Shown here: piece after piece, positions 32,578-41,511 of the stretch
Layout: each line of letters begins with the position of its first letter
How positions within the stretch are numbered: position 1 is the stretch's first letter
From: RGIG7213 sp045544195
Lineage (GTDB): Bacteria > Bacillota > Clostridia > Oscillospirales > CAG-272
Reading direction: 5' to 3'
Length of the DNA: 64,000 nucleotides
Assembly: GCA_045544195.1 (NCBI GenBank)
Contig: JAZPYO010000048.1
Span: forward strand, 1-64,000
Translations under genes and position numbers: made by a program
The notes under the pieces: generated by a model
What the model was told of the DNA's origin: nothing
What the model saw: the letters and a program-made list of their open reading frames with translations, nothing else
Database searches by the model: none

Positions 32578-34113
32578 ATGTTCAGATCCCCTAATATTTC
32601 ACTCAAAGATCTGCTTGGCGCAGATTATGCAAAGGCGGTATGTGATGCCGCTGTTTATAACGGATACGCTACGGCAGAGCAGGCAGAGGCTATCGTGTCG
32701 GAAAAGGTCGACTTTATGTCAGAGGAAAGACAGGCAGCCAACGAAAAAATGCTCTCAGACGTAGGCAAAAGCGTTGTTGATGCATTTGAAACAGACAACA
32801 ACGGCGCTGCAACCGATGCCTTCGCAAAGGCGTTGCACAAGACGATGGCTCCGCTTTCCGCGAGAGGTCTTTGCCGTATAGGTGAGGACGGAAGAGTCTA
32901 CTTCATCGGAAAAAGCGAGCATTATCACGCATCGCTCGGTCACGGCTTCGGAGGCTATAAGCTGATCGACAACGCAAGAAAGCTCGGTATACCGAACGCA
33001 ACGCACAACAACACCCGCGGATACATAACACGTCTTGCTGAGCGTGAGCTTATCAGAGCCGCAAACGGCAACGTTTCCGACGAGGAGCTTGAAAAGATCC
33101 TTGCAAGCAGAGAGCCTAAGGTGCTCAACCGCTGCATCAACCTTGAAACAGGAAGTCTTGCCTGTGAGGCAGGTCTTAAAATGATGCTGGCGAGATTTTA
33201 TAAGCTCGACGGAACGTTTGCAGAGCCTAAGTACTACGGAAAAACTCCCGTATTTTTCGTAATGGCTGATATGAACGGCACAAACGAGGGTAACTATCAC
33301 GGAACAACTGTTGTAGCGCAGACGCTCCGCGGTCTTTGGGGCGGATTTGCAAAGGCTGCTGAGGAAGCGGGGCTTTACAAGATCGTTCCCGTTATGATAA
33401 ACGATATTGACGATTTCGAAGCAAAGCTCAAGAAGTACAACAGCGGTAATTACAAGACAGCGGGCTTCAGCCACGAGATCATTCTTATGAACTACGGAGC
33501 AATAAGACTGACAAAAGAGTACCTGCAGAGCGCATACAAGCTCTGCGCGCAGTACGATACGCCCACAATGTGCGATGAAATACAGTCATGCATGTGGTAT
33601 GACGGTATGTTCCTGTTCAGAAAATGGGGACTTAACCCTGACTTTGCAGTTGTCGGCAAGGGCTTCCCAGGCGGTGAATATCCCGCAAGCAAGCTGATCA
33701 CGACAGCGGAAATGGACGCGCTTAACCTGTTCGGCGCTCTTGTTACAAACGGACAGGAGGAGCTTGCATCGCTCGCTTACCTTATTACTATGGAATGGTC
33801 AAAGGCTAACAGCGAGCAGATAAAGAACGCAGGCGAATACTTCTATTCCGAGCTTGAAAAGCTCGCAAAGGAAAACAGCGGACTTATAGTCAGAGCTGAC
33901 GGCTTCGGTCATCTGGCAGGCTTACGCTTTGCAAAGATCGACGAGGCGGCAAAATTCGCGCAGATACTCAATGATATGTGCATAGATATATCCGCGCAGC
34001 TCTACAAGGCGAACTGTCCCCCTGTTGTTCTCGTAAAGCCTCCGCTGATCTCGTCCGAATACACGATGGATTTCCTTTGCGGCAAGATCAGAGAAGCTAT
34101 AAAGCTGATGTGA
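32578..34113 (+). CDS. Class III aminotransferase-fold PLP enzyme
   Basis: A PLP-dependent enzyme of the class III (omega) aminotransferase fold (511 aa, longer than the usual 420-460). The central block has CDEIQSCMWYDGMFLFRKWG (Asp near 336) and VVGKGFPGGEYPASK with the PLP lysine near 360. The large-domain start is THNNTRGYITRLAERELI near 140, and TNGQEELASLAYLITMEW near 387. About 90 extra N-terminal residues are helical. The amino acceptor and donor cannot be told; the neighbours suggest an amino-sugar or keto-sugar. AAGGTAGG precedes ATG. Confidence 0.85.
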   Translation: MFRSPNISLKDLLGADYAKAVCDAAVYNGYATAEQAEAIVSEKVDFMSEERQAANEKMLSDVGKSVVDAFETDNNGAATDAFAKALHKTMAPLSARGLCRIGEDGRVYFIGKSEHYHASLGHGFGGYKLIDNARKLGIPNATHNNTRGYITRLAERELIRAANGNVSDEELEKILASREPKVLNRCINLETGSLACEAGLKMMLARFYKLDGTFAEPKYYGKTPVFFVMADMNGTNEGNYHGTTVVAQTLRGLWGGFAKAAEEAGLYKIVPVMINDIDDFEAKLKKYNSGNYKTAGFSHEIILMNYGAIRLTKEYLQSAYKLCAQYDTPTMCDEIQSCMWYDGMFLFRKWGLNPDFAVVGKGFPGGEYPASKLITTAEMDALNLFGALVTNGQEELASLAYLITMEWSKANSEQIKNAGEYFYSELEKLAKENSGLIVRADGFGHLAGLRFAKIDEAAKFAQILNDMCIDISAQLYKANCPPVVLVKPPLISSEYTMDFLCGKIREAIKLM

Positions 34114-34145
34114 TCTGAGCCAAGGCAAACGAGGTTTTATCAACG

Positions 34146-35597
34146 ATGTACGTATTAGGTATAGATGTCGGAACTACGGGCACAAAGACCGTAGTTATCG
34201 GCGAGGATAAAAGGATATGCGGCATTGCCTACCGCGAATATCCGATAGTATCAGCACCGGGCGGAATATCAGAGCAATGCGCTGAGGACTGGTGGGATGC
34301 CGTCGTATACACAGTAAGGGAAAGCACAAAAAATATCGACAGATCGCAGATCGCCGCGCTTTCTCTTTCAACTCAGGGCGCGACAACGGCGTTTGTTGAC
34401 GAGGGCTTTAACTCCATCCGCCCTGCTATAACCTGGATGGATATTCGCGCAATGGACGAATGCCGACTGCTTGACAGTGTTCTCGGCAAGGAAGGCATTT
34501 ACGAGCGTTGCGGCTGGACTACCGACCCGGGAAGCGATGCGGCAAAGCTGCTGTGGATAAAGAAAAACGAGCCTGAGGTATTTGAAAAAACGTTCAGCTT
34601 CGTTTCAACGGTCGAATTCATCAACGAAAAGCTCACAGGCGAAAATGTAGTTGACCCCACAAACGCATCTATCCGTCAATTCTTTAATATAAATACAGGT
34701 GTGTGGGATAAGGATGTGCTTGACATAATCGGCATCACCGAGGACAGATTGCCGCGTGTTATGCCGTCGGGAGCATTTATCGGAAATCTTACACCGTCCG
34801 CATCAGAGGCTCTCGGTCTGCCGACAACGGTAAAGGTATATAACGGAGCGCACGATCAGTACTGTGCATCCATCGGATGCGGAGCGTTGAACCCCGGAGA
34901 TATGATGCTTTCGACAGGTACTGCGTGGGTGCTTTTGGGAATAAGCGACAGTCTGACATACTCAAAAAGCCATATAACGCCCGGTATACACCCCAAAAAC
35001 GGGCTTTTCGGCAACATTGCATCTCTTTCGGGCGTAGGAAACGCTATGAAATGGGTGCGTGATACGTTCAACAGCGATTACAAAAAGCTCGACGAGGAAG
35101 CTGAAAAGCGTATGGAAAGTGCGAAGGACATAATATTTCTGCCGTATTTTTCAGGCGCAGGCTTCCCGCTCAGAGATCTTACGATGTCAGGATGCATATA
35201 CGGCTTGAGGCTTGGTAACGATAAATACGATATTGCCAGAGCTCTTATGGAGGGCGTAGCCTTTGAGGTCCGCGCAGGACTTGAAAAATATGCCGAGCAA
35301 GGCGTTGACATAAGCAGTCTGAAAATAATGGGCGGTGCTTCAAGAAGCGATCTTTGGTGCTCGATAGTCGGCTACGTCACAGGTTGTGACATAACAAGAA
35401 TGGATAACGCAGAGGCGTGTGCGGTCGGTGCTGCTGCAATAGCATCGGCGGGCTGCGGTATGACAAACGGATATATTTCCCTTTCGGAAGGCTCAAAAAT
35501 GGATCTGCCTTGCAAGGAAATATACGATTTCTACAATGAAAAATATAAAAAATACATAAAAATACGTAATGCTTTAAAGGATGTGGCAGAAAAATGA
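34146..35597 (+). CDS. FGGY-family carbohydrate kinase (xylulokinase-like)
   Basis: A sugar kinase of the FGGY family (483 aa), phosphorylating a ketose or polyol with ATP in the cytosol. The N-terminal ATP-binding start is LGIDVGTTGTKTVVIGED. The acceptor-site region is SLSTQGATTAFVDEGFNSIRPAITWMDIR near 78-106, with the catalytic Asp probably in NGAHDQYCASIGCG near 240. ATP-binding IMGGASRSDLWCSIVGYVTG is near 396. It resembles xylulokinases but family members act on many sugars. Its stop overlaps the ATG of the amidohydrolase (ATGA), showing coupling. Confidence 0.9.
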   Translation: MYVLGIDVGTTGTKTVVIGEDKRICGIAYREYPIVSAPGGISEQCAEDWWDAVVYTVRESTKNIDRSQIAALSLSTQGATTAFVDEGFNSIRPAITWMDIRAMDECRLLDSVLGKEGIYERCGWTTDPGSDAAKLLWIKKNEPEVFEKTFSFVSTVEFINEKLTGENVVDPTNASIRQFFNINTGVWDKDVLDIIGITEDRLPRVMPSGAFIGNLTPSASEALGLPTTVKVYNGAHDQYCASIGCGALNPGDMMLSTGTAWVLLGISDSLTYSKSHITPGIHPKNGLFGNIASLSGVGNAMKWVRDTFNSDYKKLDEEAEKRMESAKDIIFLPYFSGAGFPLRDLTMSGCIYGLRLGNDKYDIARALMEGVAFEVRAGLEKYAEQGVDISSLKIMGGASRSDLWCSIVGYVTGCDITRMDNAEACAVGAAAIASAGCGMTNGYISLSEGSKMDLPCKEIYDFYNEKYKKYIKIRNALKDVAEK

Positions 35598-36607
35598 TAG
35601 TTGATTACTTTGAAAAAACAAAAATCGATGAGGAATTTTACAACGAATTCATCAAGGACAGGATCCCCGAAAAGATCATTGATATGCATATGCACATTTC
35701 AGATGTTGAAATGCGTAAGAACTGTGTTGCAGATATGTCCGACTGGTCCAATCAGTGCAACTCCATAATGCGTTTTCAGGACTACGAATATTACCGCGAC
35801 ATATTCTATCCCGATTCAAAGGTAGAGGCAAACGTTCTGCCCTGCGTTACAAGAGGTCTTGATGTTGTTGCAAACAACAATTATTTAGCCGAGCTTAAAA
35901 AATCGGGCAAGGCAAGATATGCTCATATGATGGTCGATCCCAACTGGGACCCCGAATTCACGGAAAAAATGCTCGTTGAGGGCGAATTCACAGGCTTTAA
36001 GCCGTACCCCGACTTTGTTTCGGGCGTTCAGGGTGCTGAGATCGGTCTTCTGGACTTTATTAAGCCCGAGCAGCTCGCTATCGTAAATAAGTACAAAAGA
36101 TCCATCGTTCTTCACTTGCCCAGAGCAGGAAGATTCCCCGACGACAACAATATAAAGGAAATTCGTTACATAAAGGATAAATTCCCCGATATCAAGCTCA
36201 TAATCGCCCACGTCGGCAGATGCTATTCTATTGACTGGATAGTAAGAGCCACCGAAAAGCTCGGTGATGACCGTTACTATTTCAATTACGACTTAGCGGC
36301 ACTTATCAATCCCGTTGTATTGGAATACGTATTCGAGCATTATCCGCTTGATAAGATCATGTACGGTACGGATCTGCCCATATTCCTCTGGCACGGCAAG
36401 CGTCAGTGGACAGATGTAAAGTACATCAATATGCCGAGAGAAAACTTCCCCTTCAACAAGCACATTGAGGGTGAGGAGGCTGAATCCAAGTACACATTCT
36501 TTATATACGAGCAGCTCAAGAGCATTCTTGACGCGACGTACAATGTAGGCGGAAGAAAGTTTGCTGAAGACATATTCTACAACAACGCTGTAAAGCTGTT
36601 AGGCTGA
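35594..36607 (+). CDS. Amidohydrolase-related TIM-barrel hydrolase (COG2159-like)
   Basis: A metal-dependent TIM-barrel hydrolase of the amidohydrolase-2 type (337 aa). Metal ligands are IIDMHMHISD near 32 (HxH), His177 region VLHLPRAGR, the IIAHVGR segment near 200, and the Asp of MYGTDLPIFLWHG near 256. Members of this group include lactonases, deaminases and non-oxidative decarboxylases. Within a sugar operon, lactone opening or decarboxylation is plausible. No signal peptide. It overlaps the kinase gene by four bases and is 22 bases from the isomerase. Confidence 0.85.
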   Translation: MIVDYFEKTKIDEEFYNEFIKDRIPEKIIDMHMHISDVEMRKNCVADMSDWSNQCNSIMRFQDYEYYRDIFYPDSKVEANVLPCVTRGLDVVANNNYLAELKKSGKARYAHMMVDPNWDPEFTEKMLVEGEFTGFKPYPDFVSGVQGAEIGLLDFIKPEQLAIVNKYKRSIVLHLPRAGRFPDDNNIKEIRYIKDKFPDIKLIIAHVGRCYSIDWIVRATEKLGDDRYYFNYDLAALINPVVLEYVFEHYPLDKIMYGTDLPIFLWHGKRQWTDVKYINMPRENFPFNKHIEGEEAESKYTFFIYEQLKSILDATYNVGGRKFAEDIFYNNAVKLLG

Positions 36608-36629
36608 ACGAAAGGAGCTTGACTTTGAT

Positions 36630-38012
36630 ATGAACAAACCGAAAATTGGCGTTTTGCCGCTTTACGTTGCTCTTTACGACCAGACAAGTCCTGACAGAAG
36701 AGTGCTTGTCAACGGCTTTTATCAGCAGATATGTATGGATCTTCGCTTCAAGGGTCTGGATGTTGTAACAACGGACATATGCTGTGTGAGATCCGAATTT
36801 GAAAAGGCTATTGCCGATTTTGAAAAGGCTGATGTCGATGCACTCGTTACGCTTCATCTGGCATATTCTCCATCGCTTGAATCGGCAGATGCTCTCAAAA
36901 ACACAAAATTGCCCATAATCGTCCTTGATACCACAGCACAATTCTTGTTCGACCACACCATTTCATCATCAAAGGTCGGTGCAAACCACGGTATTCACGG
37001 TGTTCAGGATATGTGCAACCTGCTCATTCGCAACGGAAAGGATTTTCAGATCTTTGCAGGTCATTTCGAAAATTCCTCTGTTCTTGACGACGTCGCTAAC
37101 GCCGCAAGAGGCGCAAAAATGGCAAAGGTCATGAAAAATGCCAAGGTCGGACATCTCGGCGGCCCGTTTGAAGGAATGGGTGACTTTGCTATCCCCGCAG
37201 ACGAATTGAAAAGCACGATCGGTATGACGGTAAAGCCGTTTGTTGACGGCGAAATGCCCGCTGTTACAGAGGATGAAATAAAGGCGGAATATGAAAAGGA
37301 CTGCGAAAGATTTGCAATGAACAGCGTTACCTATGAGCAGTACAAGGGCTCCTGCCGCACCGCTCTCGGTGTCAGAAAATGGCTTTTCGAAAACGGACTT
37401 AACGCTTTCACAATGAATTTTATGGGCGTAAACGGTGCAACACAGTTTGACTATATGCCTTTTATGGAAGCATGCAAGGCAATGGGCGAGGGTATCGGAT
37501 ATGCAGGTGAGGGTGATGTTATGACAGCGGCGCTCGTTTCCTCACTTTTGTCCGTATACGATGAAACATCGTTTGCTGAAATGTTCTGCCCCAACTGGCG
37601 TGATGATACTATATATCTGTCACACATGGGCGAATATAACGTAAAATGCGCAGGCTCAAAGCCCGATTGCAGAGTTTGCAATTTCCCCTACGGCACGAAT
37701 GCAGGTGATCCCATAAGCATGATGACAGTATTCAAGCCGGGAAATGCGGTTTACGTTTCGCTTTGCCCCATCGGTGACGGCAAATACAGATTTATCCTTA
37801 CCGACACAGAGGTGCTTGAAGCTCCGTACGAAACGTCATTCAGAGATGACGTCAGCGGTTGGATGAAGGTCTGCAAGCCACTCGGTGAATTTCTTGCCGA
37901 ATTCAGCCGTCTTGGCGGTATACATCACGGCGCTCTCGTTTACGGCGGTAACGTGGATGCTCTTGCTTCCTTCGGCAGAATTATGGGCTGGGAAGTTGCA
38001 ATAATAAAATAA
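36630..38012 (+). CDS. L-fucose/L-arabinose isomerase-like protein
   Basis: A protein of the L-fucose/L-arabinose isomerase superfamily (460 aa), expected to interconvert an aldose and a ketose using Mn2+. The N-terminal domain has IGVLPLYVALYDQTSPDRR and, near 70, DALVTLHLAYSPS. The central block GHLGGPFEGMGDFAIPADELKSTIG (about 170-195) supplies a typical Glu/Asp metal site, and GEGDVMTAALVSSLL near 295 with IHHGALVYGG near 432 are family-like. It is closer to the poorly characterised branch than to AraA or FucI. AAAGGAGC lies upstream. It could make the substrate of the adjacent FGGY kinase. Confidence 0.85.
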   Translation: MNKPKIGVLPLYVALYDQTSPDRRVLVNGFYQQICMDLRFKGLDVVTTDICCVRSEFEKAIADFEKADVDALVTLHLAYSPSLESADALKNTKLPIIVLDTTAQFLFDHTISSSKVGANHGIHGVQDMCNLLIRNGKDFQIFAGHFENSSVLDDVANAARGAKMAKVMKNAKVGHLGGPFEGMGDFAIPADELKSTIGMTVKPFVDGEMPAVTEDEIKAEYEKDCERFAMNSVTYEQYKGSCRTALGVRKWLFENGLNAFTMNFMGVNGATQFDYMPFMEACKAMGEGIGYAGEGDVMTAALVSSLLSVYDETSFAEMFCPNWRDDTIYLSHMGEYNVKCAGSKPDCRVCNFPYGTNAGDPISMMTVFKPGNAVYVSLCPIGDGKYRFILTDTEVLEAPYETSFRDDVSGWMKVCKPLGEFLAEFSRLGGIHHGALVYGGNVDALASFGRIMGWEVAIIK

Positions 38013-38025
38013 TAAGAGGAAAAAT

Positions 38026-38976
38026 ATGTATTATATAGGCGTAGATCTCGGCGGTACAAATATCGCCGCAGGTCTTGTTGACGAAAATAACAACATCGTT
38101 AAAAAAATGTCCGTTCCCACTCTGCCCGAACGCGGCAACGATGCGGTAACGGCAGACATCGCAAAGCTGATATACGATCTTTGCAAAGCGGGAAATATCG
38201 ATATTTCGGAAATTGCATATGCGGGAATAGCGACTCCGGGAGCAATAAACTGCGATACGGGTATGATAGATCGCGCGTGCAATCTTTATATGGAGGAGTA
38301 CCCCATAGTCGAAAAGCTCGCAGCACTCATTCCCGTTAAGATATATCTTGAAAACGATGCAAACGCAGCAGCGCTCGGTGAGGCTGTTGCAGGCGCGGCA
38401 AAGGGTGCAAAATATTCAGTTATGGTAACGCTCGGTACAGGTGTCGGCGGCGGCATAATTATGGACGGAAAGGTATATTCAGGCTTCAACTACGCAGGCG
38501 GAGAGCTTGGCCATATGGTCATTGAAGCCAACGGCAAGCAGTGCAACTGCGGAAGAAAGGGCTGCTGGGAGGCATATAGCTCTGCAACAGCTCTCATTGA
38601 GATGACGAAGGAAGAAATAGAAAAGTATCCTGACAGCGCCCTTGCCGAGATAGCGCGCAAAAACGGCAAGGTGAGCGGAAAAACCGCATTTATTGCAGAA
38701 AGACAGGGCGACGAGGCAGGCGCAAGAGTAGTTGCAAAATATATCAAGTATCTTGCTTGCGGAGTGGTAAATGTAATAAATCTCTTTCAGCCCGACATAC
38801 TCTGCATCGGCGGCGGCGTTTCAAATGAAGGCGACGGACTTATCGTTCCATTGTTAAAGCAGATCGAAGATCAGGTATTCACAAAGAACATCGCTAAAGA
38901 AAGACAGACTGTTATCCGTATAGCACAGCTTGCAAACGAAGCAGGCATTATCGGCGCGGCAAATCTCGGTAAGTGA
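38026..38976 (+). CDS. ROK-family sugar kinase
   Basis: A ROK-family kinase (316 aa) such as glucokinase or N-acetylhexosamine kinase. ATP-binding YIGVDLGGTNIAAGLVDEN opens the protein. ENDANAAALGEAVAGAA near 105 carries the catalytic Asp, GTGVGGGIIMDGKVYSG near 138 is the sugar region, and the zinc motif CNCGRKGCWEAYSS near 177 is complete. No helix-turn-helix precedes it, so it is an enzyme rather than a repressor. It lies 13 bases after the isomerase and one base before the PAP2 gene. Confidence 0.93.
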   Translation: MYYIGVDLGGTNIAAGLVDENNNIVKKMSVPTLPERGNDAVTADIAKLIYDLCKAGNIDISEIAYAGIATPGAINCDTGMIDRACNLYMEEYPIVEKLAALIPVKIYLENDANAAALGEAVAGAAKGAKYSVMVTLGTGVGGGIIMDGKVYSGFNYAGGELGHMVIEANGKQCNCGRKGCWEAYSSATALIEMTKEEIEKYPDSALAEIARKNGKVSGKTAFIAERQGDEAGARVVAKYIKYLACGVVNVINLFQPDILCIGGGVSNEGDGLIVPLLKQIEDQVFTKNIAKERQTVIRIAQLANEAGIIGAANLGK

Positions 38977-38977
38977 T

Positions 38978-39817
38978 ATGCCTTTAAAGAAAAAATATAT
39001 TTTACCTGCTGTTCTGTACGCATTGCTTGCGTGCGGACTTGTGATAGGCGCGCTGTATGATTATCAGATATCAAGATCGCTTACGAGCTTCAATGACTCC
39101 TGGGCGTATTTCCTTGAAAAATGGGCAGAGCCCCCGTCACTTCTTTTCGTTGGCTTTGTTTTTTCGGCGTTGAGCATATGCATAGTTTCCGAGGACAAAA
39201 AAGGAAAGTATTATCTTGCCATTCTGTGCTTTATATGCGGATGCATAATAAACAGCGTAACGTGTGTACGTACTGCCGAATATTACGGCATTGAGGGTTA
39301 TACACCCCTTTGTATAGCCATCGGCGTTGTATTTTCAGTTATATTTACAATAGCATCAACGAAGATCGACACAGAGCTTCTTTTTAAGGCAAAGCGAGCG
39401 CTTATATGTATGGTAGCCATCGCCCTTGCCACACTCGTTATCATATCCGTTGTCAAATCCCTGTGGGGAAGAATGCGCTTCCGTGAGCTTACCGATATAT
39501 CGGATTTCACAAAATGGTATATCCCCGTAGGAAAAGCATCTGATGACGCTCACAAATCATTCCCGTCAGGACACACCTCGAATGCCGTAATGCTTTACGG
39601 TATCGTTCTGATGCTTGAGGCGATGGGTAAAAAGCTCGCAAGTCAGATAGCAAAGTACATGTGTATCGTATGGATAGCTATCGTAATGCTTTCCAGAATT
39701 GCGTGCGGCGCACACTTTTTATCAGACACCTGTATGGGTGCGATGATAACGATGACGATAGTTATCGTATGCCGAACGCTTATAATCGACCGAAGCAGGA
39801 AAAAATATCAACGGTAA
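38978..39817 (+). CDS. PAP2-family membrane phosphatase
   Basis: A type 2 phosphatidic acid phosphatase family protein (279 aa) with six predicted membrane helices. The three active-site motifs are KSLWGRMRF near residue 161, PSGHTSN near 194 (catalytic His), and SRIACGAHFLSDT near 240. Substrates in the family include undecaprenyl pyrophosphate, phosphatidylglycerol phosphate and lipid phosphates. ATG at 38978 is one base past the ROK stop. It is the last gene before the strong terminator at 39828-39858. Why a membrane lipid phosphatase ends a sugar operon is unclear. Confidence 0.9.
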   Translation: MPLKKKYILPAVLYALLACGLVIGALYDYQISRSLTSFNDSWAYFLEKWAEPPSLLFVGFVFSALSICIVSEDKKGKYYLAILCFICGCIINSVTCVRTAEYYGIEGYTPLCIAIGVVFSVIFTIASTKIDTELLFKAKRALICMVAIALATLVIISVVKSLWGRMRFRELTDISDFTKWYIPVGKASDDAHKSFPSGHTSNAVMLYGIVLMLEAMGKKLASQIAKYMCIVWIAIVMLSRIACGAHFLSDTCMGAMITMTIVIVCRTLIIDRSRKKYQR

Positions 39818-39827
39818 ATAAACAGTT

Positions 39828-39858
39828 ACCCCCGACAGATCTCAAATCTGTCGGGGGT
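39828..39858. terminator. Bidirectional terminator (CCGACAGAT hairpin, copy 1)
   Basis: A 13-bp perfect stem (ACCCCCGACAGAT, complement at 39846-39858) with a 5-base loop, between the PAP2 gene and the convergent DUF2695 gene. The core CCGACAGA recurs in three other hairpins in the window (46350, 58423, 61815). Confidence 0.85.
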
Positions 39859-39890
39859 TGTCTTTCGTATATCCTGCAAATACAGCAGAA

Positions 39891-40181
39891 TCAGCAGATG
39901 TCGTAGTCCTCATAGCAATTCAGTAATACTTCGCAATCGCAATATCCGCCCATATCGGCAATTTCTTCGATTATATCCGTATGCATTTTTTCGGAAATAT
40001 TATCTATCAGCCATTGCTTAGTATGTCTGAGCGTATGGTCACACCCGCTTTTATCCAACCGCTCTTCCAAGTATTCAAACAGCTCTTGTACACTTTTTTG
40101 CGAGAGAACGTACTTTCGCTCCTGCTCCGCTTTCCACTCTTTTTTCAGGATATTCTTTTCCTCTTGTGATAAGCTGCACAT
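39891..40181 (-). CDS. DUF2695 protein (96 aa)
   Basis: A small cytosolic protein matching DUF2695. The diagnostic end is LDKSGCDHTLRHTKQWL (about 42-58) followed by IEEIADMGGYCDCEVLLNC (69-87), where His and Cys residues suggest a metal site. The N-terminal third is a charged helix. Function is unknown. It stands alone between the PAP2 terminator and serA. GGAG precedes the ATG by nine bases. Confidence 0.88.
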   Translation of the reverse strand: MCSLSQEEKNILKKEWKAEQERKYVLSQKSVQELFEYLEERLDKSGCDHTLRHTKQWLIDNISEKMHTDIIEEIADMGGYCDCEVLLNCYEDYDIC

Positions 40182-40311
40182 AATTTCATTCTCCGTTTGC
40201 CGTTATCTTTTTACCGAATATAAATACAAATCGGCAAAGAAAACTATATCTTTGCCGAAATTTGTAATATGCTCATAAAAGCAAGCTGACGGTCTGCCCG
40301 TCGTGCCCGTT

Positions 40312-41487
40312 TTATTTAATAACTCTTATTCTGATTACGCCCTCGATAGCTTTTACTTTGTCAACTACCTTTTCGGGAATATCGCCATTGATCTCAACAA
40401 CAGTATATGCGTTATCCTTTTTGGACTTGTTGATAAAGTTTTCTATATTGATATTTTCCTCTGATACCGCAGATGTGATCTGGGAAAGGATCGTCGGGAT
40501 ATTCTTGTGGAATATGCACAGGCGGCAGTCGCCGTTATGGGGAAGCTCAACGTTGGGGTAGTTTACGCTGTTTTTGATATTGCCGTTCTTAAGGAACTCA
40601 TCAAGCTCGTGAGCAGCCATTATTGCACAGTTGTCCTCTGCCTCCTCTGTTGATGCGCCAAGGTGGGGAATAGCTATAACGCCCTTCATTCCTGCCGTTC
40701 TTGCATTGGGGAAGTCGGTTACGTATCGTGCGATCTTGCCTGAGGCAAGAGCTTTTTCCATAGCGTCATCATCAACGAGCGCGTCTCTTGCGAAGTTCAG
40801 CACTACGGCGCCGTCCTTCATCATAGCGATCGTACCCTCGTTTATCATTCCCTTTGTTGCGACCTTCGGGTCGTCATTTACTACCAACGGCGTATGCAAG
40901 GAAATGAAATCGCACTCCTTGAATACTTCCTCTCTCGTCATCAGACGGTGAACGTCGCGGGAGATATTCCATGCCGCTTCAACGGAAAGGTACGGATCGC
41001 AGCCGTAAACCTCCATACCGAAGTGACGCGCAAGGTTGCAAAGAGGGCCGCCTATTGCGCCAAGGCCGATAACACCGAGCTTTTTGCCCTTCAGCTCGTT
41101 ACCTGCAAATTTACTCTTATTCTTTTCAACAGACTTTGCTATATCGGGATCGTCTGCATTTTCCTTTACCCAGTTAGCTCCGCCGATTATATCTCTTGAA
41201 GCAAGAAGCAGACCTGCCATAACAAGCTCTTTAACTGCGTTTGCGTTTGCGCCGGGCGTATTGAATACTACTATGCCCTCGTCGGCGCATCTGTCAACGG
41301 GAATATTGTTAACACCCGCGCCTGCTCTTGCAATAGCCTTGAGGTTCGGGCTGAACTGCATATCGTGCATAGCTGCAGAGCGAACCATTATCGCATCGGG
41401 ATTTTCTATTTCCTCGCCTACCGTGTAGGTATCGTCAAATACGGCTGTGCCGCACTTAGCGATCTTATTTAAAAGCTGGATCTTCAT
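40312..41487 (-). CDS. serA: D-3-phosphoglycerate dehydrogenase
   Basis: Phosphoglycerate dehydrogenase (391 aa), the NAD-dependent first step of serine synthesis. The substrate-binding IARAGAGVNNIPVDRC is near 48, NAD-binding KKLGVIGLGAIGGPLCNLARHFGMEVYG near 135-162, and the catalytic Arg/Glu/His triad includes NFARDALVDDDAM near 230 and IPHLGASTEEAEDNCA near 273. A C-terminal ACT domain (about 320-391) ends in the family's AIEGVIRIRVI. This is the short type lacking the long intervening domain. It is 24 bases after serC, in the same operon. Confidence 0.96.
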   Translation of the reverse strand: MKIQLLNKIAKCGTAVFDDTYTVGEEIENPDAIMVRSAAMHDMQFSPNLKAIARAGAGVNNIPVDRCADEGIVVFNTPGANANAVKELVMAGLLLASRDIIGGANWVKENADDPDIAKSVEKNKSKFAGNELKGKKLGVIGLGAIGGPLCNLARHFGMEVYGCDPYLSVEAAWNISRDVHRLMTREEVFKECDFISLHTPLVVNDDPKVATKGMINEGTIAMMKDGAVVLNFARDALVDDDAMEKALASGKIARYVTDFPNARTAGMKGVIAIPHLGASTEEAEDNCAIMAAHELDEFLKNGNIKNSVNYPNVELPHNGDCRLCIFHKNIPTILSQITSAVSEENINIENFINKSKKDNAYTVVEINGDIPEKVVDKVKAIEGVIRIRVIK

Positions 41488-41511
41488 AACTGTAAGCTCC
41501 TTTATTTTTAT

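Noticed and set aside
32755..33474. A 239-codon minus-strand frame inside the aminotransferase gene
   Set aside because: Antisense shadow of a clear PLP enzyme gene; no start signal and no motif.
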